Part shown: one piece after another, positions 56,305 to 64,000 of the stretch | How positions within the stretch are numbered: the stretch's first letter is position 1 | Layout of the letters: each line of letters starts with the position of its first letter | Source: Xenoacremonium recifei | Lineage: Eukaryota > Ascomycota > Sordariomycetes > Hypocreales > Nectriaceae | Length of the DNA stretch: 64,000 nt | Direction of reading: 5' to 3' | Assembly: GCA_012184525.1 (NCBI GenBank) | Contig: WOFQ01000032.1 | Coordinates: 62,001-126,000 of the forward strand | Position numbers and translations under genes: made by a program | The notes under the pieces: generated by a model | Told to the model about the DNA's origin: nothing | Databases searched by the model: none | Seen by the model: only the letters and a program-made list of their open reading frames with translations

Positions 56305-57609
56305 TTACGCAGAAGCGACATAACTCCACTCGTGCTGCTCGTCACCATACTGAATGTCCTCGATCCAGTCCTTCATCCTCAATGCAATCTCGCCCGACTC
56401 CTCGTGCTCGGACAGACCGCAGTTCACCAGGTTACCCTTCCAGGAGATGGACCGCACGGGGCTGACAATGGCCGCAGTACCGGCGCCGAAAGCCTCCAGC
56501 AACCGACCCTCCGTGGACGCCTCGGCAAGTTCCTTCATGGTGTACTTGCGCTCGCTGATCTTCCAGCCCTCGGGAGCAAGTCGCTCACGGGCAAGGGCGA
56601 GCACGGAGTCACGGGTCACACCCTCTAGGATGGTTCCATCCAGGGGAGCGGTGACGAGCTCCTTCTGGCCAGTCTCCTTGTCCTTGATGGCGACGAACAT
56701 GTTCATGGTGCCGACCTCGGTGACAAACTCCTCCTCGCCAAAGAGCCACAGGTTCTGCTGGAATCCTCGGCTGGCAGCCTCGAGTTGAGGCACGATGCAG
56801 GGAGCGTAGTTGGCGCCCAGCTTCTTGTCGCCGACACCACCAGGCCAAGCTCGCACAGCGTAGTCGGTGGCCTCGAGGGACACAGCCTTGAAACCGGTCG
56901 GGTAGTAGGGGCCGACGGGCGAGGCGATCACGTAGAGGAGCGCCGAGCCGGGGGCACCGACACCGAGCGTCTTCTGGGTGCCAATGATGGTAGGTCGAAG
57001 GTACAATGAGTAGCCTCGCTGGTCGGGAATGAAGCGCGAATCGAGCTGAGCAAACTTGGAGATGAGCTCAATGAAAGCGTGGGGGTCAAATGTAGGAAGG
57101 GCGATACGGGCAGCGGACTTGTTCAACCGCGCCATGTTCTTGTCAGGGCGGAATAACCGCACCTGGCCCTTCTTGTCCTTGTACGCCTTCATCCCCTCGA
57201 AGGCCTCGAACGCATAGTGGAAGACGCAGGTTGCGGGATCGAGCGAAAGGTTTTGGTAGGGGGTGATCTTGGGTTCTAGCCAGCCATCCTCCTTATTCCA
57301 CTCGATGGTGAGCATATGATCTGTGGTAGCGAGGGTTAGCAATTGGATCTGTGTTGAGATCTAGATTTGTCATCGCCTACCAGTGAACTCCCTGCCGAAA
57401 ACGAGATCCTCCAGTTTGCTGAGAGTCTTGGGGCTCTGAGTCTCGGCAACGGTGAGTCGCGAAGCATCGAGGTCCGCGGGTTTGGAGACGGAGGCGGCCT
57501 CGGCCTTGATGCTGTAGAGGCGCGCAGACTGGCACAGCGGCATCAATCGCGGAGTCGAAGCTCGCGCGACGCTCCGGAGAGCGAAGCGGGAGGCGAGCAA
57601 GGGTCGCAT
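56305..57609 (-). CDS. BAT1: Branched-chain amino acid aminotransferase, mitochondrial type
   Basis: Two exons on the minus strand, 57609-57381 and 57320-56305 (intron 60 bp), encode 414 residues. Residues 1-50 are rich in Arg, Ala, Ser and Leu (RPLLASRFALRSVARAS), a mitochondrial presequence. The fold-type IV PLP domain follows: FHYAFEAFEGMKAYK, RLFRPDKNMARLN, SLYLRPT, the PLP lysine in DKKLGANYAP (about K243), and EVGTMNMF with EGVTRDS, the standard aminotransferase class IV landmarks. It transfers the amino group between 2-oxoglutarate/glutamate and the keto acids of Leu, Ile and Val, the last step of their synthesis and the first of their breakdown. Fungi usually have several paralogues; the presequence points to the mitochondrial, biosynthetic one. 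Confidence 0.95.
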
Positions 57610-58472
57610 TTTGAATATCTGGGATGCTGGGGATCTGGCGGTGGGTGGGATTGAGACGCGCGCGATGGAAGCAAGTTAGAAATTTTCTTGTAAGAGAAGC
57701 CCGGATTGCGAAGCCAATTGCACAACACAACAAAGACTCTCAGGAGCCAGCCTTTAAACAGTCACCCGTGTACCGATTGCGCAGATGAAGAAGCTAGGTC
57801 TAGACGAAAAAGACGGGGATGGTCGAAAGTGCGGGAGGACTATGCCAGAGCTGTGACCTCTTCGGAGCTGGATCGGACTTGCAAGTCTCGTCTCGAATAG
57901 CACTGGATTGGAAATTGTCCGATAGGTGTACTTCCGGGAGACATGCCGCTGCCAGCCGACAGCCAGGACCCGAAGGTACCCGCGGAGTCGCTGAATAAAG
58001 GGTTCTGTTCTGGTCCCCTAGTAACTAGGTCGAGCCTCCATCGTCCATAATAGTGCCTTACGACTCACCCGTTAGACAGAAATTTTAGCGCAGTCCGTCC
58101 CCTATAGTTCAGCGCCTCCTCCAAGCGCAGGCGCCTTATCGCAGAGCCACTGATGGACTGCCTATCAAATGTAGAGACGGAGCTGGCAATATGAATTATT
58201 TGTCAACTCCACGTCGCAACGACGACGTCGACACCACGTACATATCACGGATTCCGCCCCGGTACTCCCACCCTCGTTCGAGCTGCCGCACAATCGCCTC
58301 TCATCGCGAATCATCTTGGAGCACTCTTCTTTCTCCTCAAAAGTGACTCTGACCTGGCCCTCCGATTGCGCGCGCCCGCTCGCCGCAAGCTGCTCCCACC
58401 ATCACCCCCCCTGAACCGGCCCCTCGGATAGCCTCGTCATGATCGCAAAGGCACTCCCGACGTAGACGCACC
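57610..58472. promoter_or_regulatory. Divergent promoter between BAT and SCY1
   Basis: About 860 bp between divergent start codons. A Gcn4/CpcA-type TGACTC is present near 58065 (as CGACTCACC context) only in degenerate form, so I do not call a site. C-rich leader from about 58260 to the SCY1 start. Confidence 0.4.
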
Positions 58473-61303
58473 ATGTTTTCCTCGGCGTTCAAATCTATCT
58501 CCGCCACCAACATCACCGGGAACTACTCCATCGCCTCGACTCCGACGTCGACCGCTGGGCCATGGAAGATCTACGACGCGAAGAAGAAGTCCACCGGCAA
58601 GGCTTACAGCGTCTTTGTCTTTGAGAAGAAGTCGCTAGACGCTCACGGGAGCTCCCTCGGCCGATCTGGCGCTGCCTCGTACAAGAAGACGGTTGAGGAT
58701 GTCGTTGAGCGGTTAAAGAAGGAGGCGTCGAGTCTTGCGAAGCTGCGCCATCCGAGCATCCTAGAGCTAGTTGAGCCGGTGGAAGAGACCCGTGGCGGAG
58801 GCCTGCAGTTTGTGACTGAGGCTGTGACGGCGTCGCTATCAAGCGCACTGCAGGAGAAGGATGACCAAGAGAGAGCTGGAGGTGTCGGCGGGAGGACGAG
58901 TCGATATGTGACCGAAGATGCCGACGGAACGAGGCGAAGGCGAGAGCTTGAGATAGACGAGCTCGAGATCCAGAAGGGATTGTTGCAAATAAGTAAGGCG
59001 TTGGAGTTCTTGCATGAGAATGCCGGCCTCGTACACGGCAACTTGACCCCAGATGCCATTCTGATCAACGCCAAGGCACGTCCATATGACTTCTGCATGC
59101 ATTGAGTTGCCCAACTAACATTGTGACAGTCTGACTGGAAGATCAGCGGACTGGCCTTCTGCAGTCCGGCTGAGGGCTCAACCAAGCCGACATCGATACA
59201 GGGCATCAGCCTCTATGAGGTTCTGAACATGGACCCTCGATTACCCAAGTTCGTCCAACTCAACCTCGACTTTACGTCTCCCGACTTTGTCGTGGACAAT
59301 AACCTCAACGTGTCTGCCGATATGTTCTCATTGGGTCTACTCGCCGTTGCATTATACAATTCACCTCACCACTCACCCTTGGAGACTCACGGAAGCCTCT
59401 CATCATATAAGAGGGTCTTCTCTTCCTCGGCCAGCGTTCCGTCCGCTACGAATAACTACCTCTCGTCTCGACCTCTGCCTCGCGAGCTGTCTCACGATGT
59501 CCTCCCCCGACTCATCACGCGACGGCCTGCCCAAAGAATGACGGCACGAGAGTTCCAGCAAAGCGAATTTTTCAACAATATTCTCATCTCGACAATTCGC
59601 TTCCTCGACACCTTTCCAGCCAAGACTCCTAACGAAAAGTCCTCATTCATGCGCGGCTTGAGTAAGGTGTTACCATCATTCCCCAAGTCAGTCATGGAGA
59701 AGAAGGTCTTGCCAGCGCTGCTAGAAGAGTTGAAGGATAAAGATCTGCTCTCTCTGATTCTTCAAAATATCTTCAAGATCATAGACCTGCTCCCTTCAGC
59801 TCGTCGGGCGTTCGGGGAGAAGGTTCGGCCTGCCTTGAGAGAGATTTTTGTTGCAAACGCCAAACAGAACCAAGAGAAAGACCCTGCTCGTGATTCTGGA
59901 CTGATGGTAGTGCTGGAGAATGTGTCAACGATTGCGAACAACTGCTCTGGGAAGGAGTTCAAAGACGGTAAGCTCTCCTAGAAGACACATTTTGCTAGTG
60001 ATACTAACGGGTTCCAGATATGCTACCAGTCATATTGGCAGCAATCGAATGCCCGACCCATTCTATCGTCGACGCAGCGCTCAAGAGCCTCCCTGTCATT
60101 CTGCCCGTTCTTGACTTCAGCACCATCAAGAACGAGCTTTTCCCGGTTATTGCCATGGTGTTCAGCAAGACCAACAGCTTGGCCATCAAAGTTCGCGGCC
60201 TCAACGCCTTTGTTATTCTTTGCGGAGGCTCGACTGACACCACCGCCGACGATGGTCTTAATGGCGTAGCAGAGACCAAGAAGACTTCATCGTCGAGTGC
60301 GTTGGATAAGTACACAATGCAGGAGAAGATTGTACCCCTGATAAAGGCCATCAAGACCAAGGAGCCCGCCGTCATGATAGCCTCTCTGAACGTCCTTCGA
60401 ATCGTCGGCCAAACCGCTGACGCCGATTTCGTCGCCATGGACATTCTCCCCATCCTCTGGCACATGAGTCTCGGCCCGCTGCTCAACCTCAAACAGTTCC
60501 AGTCCTTCATGGAGCTCATCAAGACACTCTCACGGCGAGTCGAGGATGAGCAAACGCGGAAGCTGCAGGAACTCTCCGGCACGTCAAACACCGGTGCCGC
60601 CTCGCCCGGCGAGGACTTCATGGCCTTCGGCGGCGTCACGGGCACCGGCTTCGACAGCACCAACGGCGGCTCAGAGGACGATTTCGAAGCCCTCGTTAAG
60701 GGCCGCGCCAGCACCAGCTCCAACAAGGCCACCACCCCTTCATGGGACGACACCACGCCTGCGCGCTCAACCTCCAACACGCCCAAGCCGCCCGCCTTCT
60801 CATGGTCAACGCCCAGCCCGACCGCCGGCCCGTCCAAACCACCCGCAGTCCCGGCATCGAAACCGCAGCAGCAACAGGCCTTCCGCACAGTGACGCCCGA
60901 CCTGGCGCGCTTCGAGACGCTGCAGCCCAGCTCGACGCAGTTCAGCCAGCCCCTGCAGCCCACGCCGCAAGCCACGCCTAGCTTCCCACCTCCACCACCA
61001 CAAACCACCAGCTTCCCGCCTCCGCAGCCCACGACGACCAGCTCCATCAACTGGGGAGCCGCCGCTGCTGCAACGCCCAACCCCTGGGGCGCCACCACCC
61101 CTTCGCTCAACACGCCCATGATGCCGCAACAGCGCGCGCCGTCCTTTACGCTGCCGCCTCCTCCACCCAGCAGCGGCGGCGGCGGGTTCTCGACGATTGC
61201 ACCACCGGCGTCGTCGACTGTGGCGTGGGGCGCGGGCATGGGACAGCAGCAGCAGCAGCAGCAGCAGAAGTCCGGGCTGGACAAGTACGAGAGTTTGATT
61301 TAG
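58473..61303 (+). CDS. SCY1: Scy1-family pseudokinase with HEAT repeats
   Basis: Three exons, 58473-59075, 59130-59967 and 60018-61303, encode about 908 residues. The first intron must start with GC (aag|gcacgt) to keep the frame LINAK|SDWKISGL; the second (50 bp) is ordinary GT-AG. Residues 1-330 are a kinase-like domain in which the usual HRD is replaced by LVHGNLTPDAILI and DFG by WKISGLAF, so it is a pseudokinase. Residues about 350-560 are HEAT-type helices (FPKSVMEKKVLPALLEELKD, MLPVILAAIECPTHSIVDAA). The C-terminal 280 residues are Pro/Ser/Thr/Gln-rich, with a CAG-coded Gln run, and end SGLDKYESLI. Scy1/SCYL2 proteins act in clathrin-dependent Golgi-endosome traffic. Confidence 0.94.
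61245..61268 (+). repeat. (CAG)8 run coding polyglutamine
   Basis: Eight consecutive CAG codons near the C-terminus of the SCY1-like protein. Short perfect triplet runs of this kind tend to vary in length. Confidence 0.8.
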
Positions 61304-62276
61304 GCGTTTAGACAGCGGGCGGGCGGGCTTTGTATTGGATGTCAAGGCAGGGCACTTGCATGGATATAGGACGAGGGGAAAACAGAGGGTTCGGATGGCG
61401 AGGTATCTATATTCATTCTATCTATCTTCACGCGTATATATATGTTGTCGTCTAAACTTCTCGCGTGTCATTTTCTTTCTCTTCCCCTGGTCTCTCTCTC
61501 GCCCATCTCCTTCCACGGCCGTTGCTTTCATTGTTGTATCAGGGAGGATCCAAAGCGGGATGTGCACTGCCACCACATGACGTTGACTAACTACTAGCTT
61601 ATGCCCTCCTGCAGTGTCTGCTCCGGACGCTGAAAATGTCGGTGAGCATGTGTGAGACACGGGAACAGGAGATGAGAATGCGAGAAATACAGAACAGATG
61701 TAATGCAATGTGTATCAGGACGATAGTCGAGACGATGTGTCGATCAGAACCTTCATCAAGAGATCAGATCCATGGAAACGTATTGCATTAATCCACCGCC
61801 AAGACGCCACGACACAAGTCCGCATCTCGCCTTGACACACAACATCACACCATACCTAACCAGGTCGCCTCACACCACATTATCCTACGCCCCCAACCCA
61901 GTCACCAATCACGCAGAAGGATCATCACAACTGAGAGAAATAGAACACATCAATATTATCGACCCTCACACGGCCATCCGTTTCCTTCCGCCCTAACGCC
62001 TGAAACACCGTCTTGTCTGTCTGTCTTTGTCTGTCCATCCGACGCCGTTGCCCTGCCCTGTCCCTGTCCAGCCCTGCTGCCATCTTGTAGTAAAGAAATA
62101 AGTCCAGCACAATTATCAAAGTGATCCCAATTTTTGAGGTTCCGTCGCAGCAAGTCCAAGCAGGAAAGATCAAATCAAGGAAAACAAAGAACAGAGACAC
62201 AAACAGCATATCCGTAATAGAAGCCGCCCTTCAACTTGCGAGTCGTTTACAATATTAGAGCCCATCTCGGGGCACA
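61304..62276. other. Convergent 3' spacer
   Basis: About 970 bp between convergent 3' ends of SCY1 and the sirtuin gene, with CT-rich and TGTCTG-rich simple sequence (about 62010-62040). No gene recognised. Confidence 0.45.
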
Positions 62277-64000
62277 TCACTTCTGCTTCTCCGTCTCCTC
62301 GTCCTTGTCGTGGACCTTGAACACATGGCGGCTCTTAAAACCGTCCTCGCGTCGCGTGTCAATCTGCTGGTCCTTGGGCACCATCTCATGAACCATAGGC
62401 CAGCCCAGGCGATGGCACAACTCTGTCACTACGACGTCGCAGTCGCCCAACAAGTCAATGTCGAAGTTGATATGGGTGACAGCTTGCCGTGAGATGTAAA
62501 CCTGTGGGACATGCGGCGGCAGCCAGCTGACAATCTCGGACACAGGAGTGACCTTGAGCGAGGTACCGATGACTACCACCAGATCAACCTTGTCGCGGTC
62601 GTTCTCCGTAAGGCGGCGCGAGAACTCATCGGGCAGAGCCTCACCGAAGAAGGTGATGTCGGGCTTCATGACGCCGGCTTGGGGAATGTCGTACTCGGAG
62701 TCCTCCGAGCTATCATCGCTCCAGCGTCGACGGCGTTTCTCAACGCCAGCCGAACGCTTGCGCTTGACGGAGCCGCCGGATGCTCGCAGCGTCTGGGTGC
62801 ATCGCGGGCAACGGGGGATCTTACCCGCCTTGATGTCCGGAAAGATCTTCTCGCCTTGGGTCTTGTAGCCGCACTGGACGCAGCTAGCCGTGCCAAAAGA
62901 GCCGTGGCACTGGATGAGCTTCTCCTTGGGCACACCGGCCTTGACCTCCAGGTTGTCGATGTTCTGCGAGTAGTTGGTCAGGAGCTTGCCCCGCTCATTG
63001 AGCATAGCGATGAACTTGTGTGTAGGCGTATAGCGATCCGTCTCCGGAAGAATATCCTTGGCGACCTGGTAGAAGATGGTCGGGTCTTGCTTAAAGACGC
63101 TAATGTCGAACACCTCCTGGGGGTCGTTCAGCCCCAGGTGCTCCAGTTTAGAGTACAGACCCGTACCCTTGGAGCGGAAGTCGGGGATGCCAAGCGATGT
63201 GGAAATGCCCGCACCCGTGAGCAAGATGATGTTCTTGCTCTTCTTAATGAGCTCGACGGCATCGTTGATCGAGTTGTACTGAGGCAGCTTGGCCCGCTTT
63301 GAAAGCTCCCTTGTTATAGCCAGCGAGAGCAGGCTATAGTAAGCCGTGTCATCTTCACCCTCCAAGAACGGCGGCGCCCGCAGCCCAAAGGCAGTCAGCA
63401 ACTTCTTGGCCGTATAGCGACCAGCGTCAACGGTGCGTTTGCAGAAGACAGTGGGACCCTGTTCTCGCAATTCGCGGCGCAGTCTGCTGCCTTCTTCGGG
63501 CGTGCATGTGTCCGGATCTAGGTGGATGAGTTAGTCTCGATATCGCCACACTGACCGCGGCCCAAGCCGATGAGCAGAAAAATCAAATCATTTCGGTGGC
63601 ATCGGAGCAGCTGGAAGCCACATGATGCGGAAATGCCTCGGGTCCACTCGGTAACCGGGGGGTTGTTGATTGTCCAAAAGTGAAGCCGACGATGATAACG
63701 GGATGAGAATTTTTTTTTCGAAGATCATCAGGGGAGATGCGGTCCTTGGAATTAAATCCAGAGGCTCAAGTAAAGCGAGTTGCTGAAAGGGGGCGACGCA
63801 AAAGAGGAAATGTACACGGGGATAGAACGGCTAAGAGATAGTGCCAACTCACCATTTACATCAGAGTCAGCATTTTCCAGCTCCTGGAAGGCATCCTCAA
63901 AAAGCGAGTCTGTCTCCCACGAGTCTCTCACATCAGCGACTCTCTCTTCGAGCTCAGCGAGGCCGACAGTAACGGCAGCAGCGTTGAGCTCGTCGACAGT
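62277..64000 (-). CDS. Sir2/Hst1-type NAD-dependent deacetylase (partial at right edge)
   Basis: Two exons are visible on the minus strand, 64000-63853 and 63517-62277, joined across a 335-bp intron in phase (GATGTAAATG | ATCCGGAC). The frame is open to the edge, so the N-terminus is missing. Sirtuin landmarks: LLTGAGISTSLGIPDFRS, YSQNIDNLE, QCHGSFGTASC with zinc cysteines CVQC and CPRC, ITFFGEALPDEF and VVVIGTSLKVTPVSEI. The N-terminal block GPTVFCKRTVDAGRYTAKKL and closeness to Sir2/Hst1 place it in class I, histone deacetylases that act in chromatin silencing. A basic-acidic insert (VKRKRSAGVEKRRRRW then SDDSSEDSEYD) follows the zinc module and may carry a nuclear localisation signal. The intron is far longer than others in the window. 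Confidence 0.93.

Noticed and set aside
60004..61284. A 426-codon open frame antisense to the SCY1 3' exon
   Set aside because: Compositional shadow of the low-complexity C-terminal region; begins with a Cys run opposite CAG repeats and has no domain.
1..64000. CRISPR arrays, bacterial-type operons and ribosome binding sites
   Set aside because: None seen; introns and gene families show a eukaryotic nuclear genome.

Overview
The window looks like nuclear DNA of a filamentous ascomycete (Pezizomycotina, most likely Sordariomycetes/Hypocreales; the class is inferred from gene content, not from a search). The evidence is short 46-75 bp introns with GTRNGT donors and CTAAC/CTGAC branch sites, genes on both strands without operons, pyrimidine-rich leaders before start codons, and fungal families such as a Zn2Cys6 regulator, Tvp18, Aim21, Dna2, Scy1 and a phosphorylase-NACHT-ankyrin protein. 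Exon-intron models were built by hand by joining open frames at splice sites that keep phase and family motifs intact.

Layout. 1-3.9 kb is gene-poor, with one doubtful reading frame, a solo-LTR-like sequence and a stub of a promoter plus start codon. 3.95-9.3 kb holds an aldo-keto reductase, a divergently oriented short-chain dehydrogenase and a Zn2Cys6 regulator, which may form a small redox or metabolite unit. 9.9-22.8 kb is housekeeping: an Sft1-type SNARE, an ArfGAP, MsrB, two unassigned proteins (one ending in a retropepsin-like fold), a peroxisomal-type 3-ketoacyl-CoA thiolase and an ornithine cyclodeaminase/mu-crystallin-family protein. 23.6-27.3 kb encodes a complete NOD-like receptor (PNP_UDP-NACHT-ankyrin) with nearly identical 99-bp ankyrin repeats; a possible N-terminal relic of a second receptor lies 1.2 kb away. 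TVP18 follows at 29.3-30.0 kb.

30-41 kb is accessory-like. It has no intact recognisable gene, but from 31.6 to about 38.4 kb the minus strand carries many coding-like segments broken by frame changes. This may be decayed or unusually spliced lineage-specific coding DNA. From 41.2 kb to the right edge the sequence is again dense core genome: AIM21, a two-helix membrane protein of unknown role, DNA2 (five exons, 4Fe-4S nuclease-helicase), a seven-exon ArAE_2/FUSC-type membrane protein, the complex I ESSS/NDUFB11-like subunit, a mitochondrial branched-chain aminotransferase, a SCY1 pseudokinase with a probable GC-AG intron, and the start of a Sir2/Hst1-type deacetylase that runs off the right edge.

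Functionally, Sft1, ArfGAP, Tvp18 and Scy1 all act in Golgi/endosome traffic and Aim21 at endocytic actin patches. The NDUFB11-like subunit, the aminotransferase and MsrB point to mitochondria. These are ordinary core genes brought together by chance rather than a pathway. The regions most worth a second look are the receptor locus and the neighbouring decayed island at 31-39 kb.
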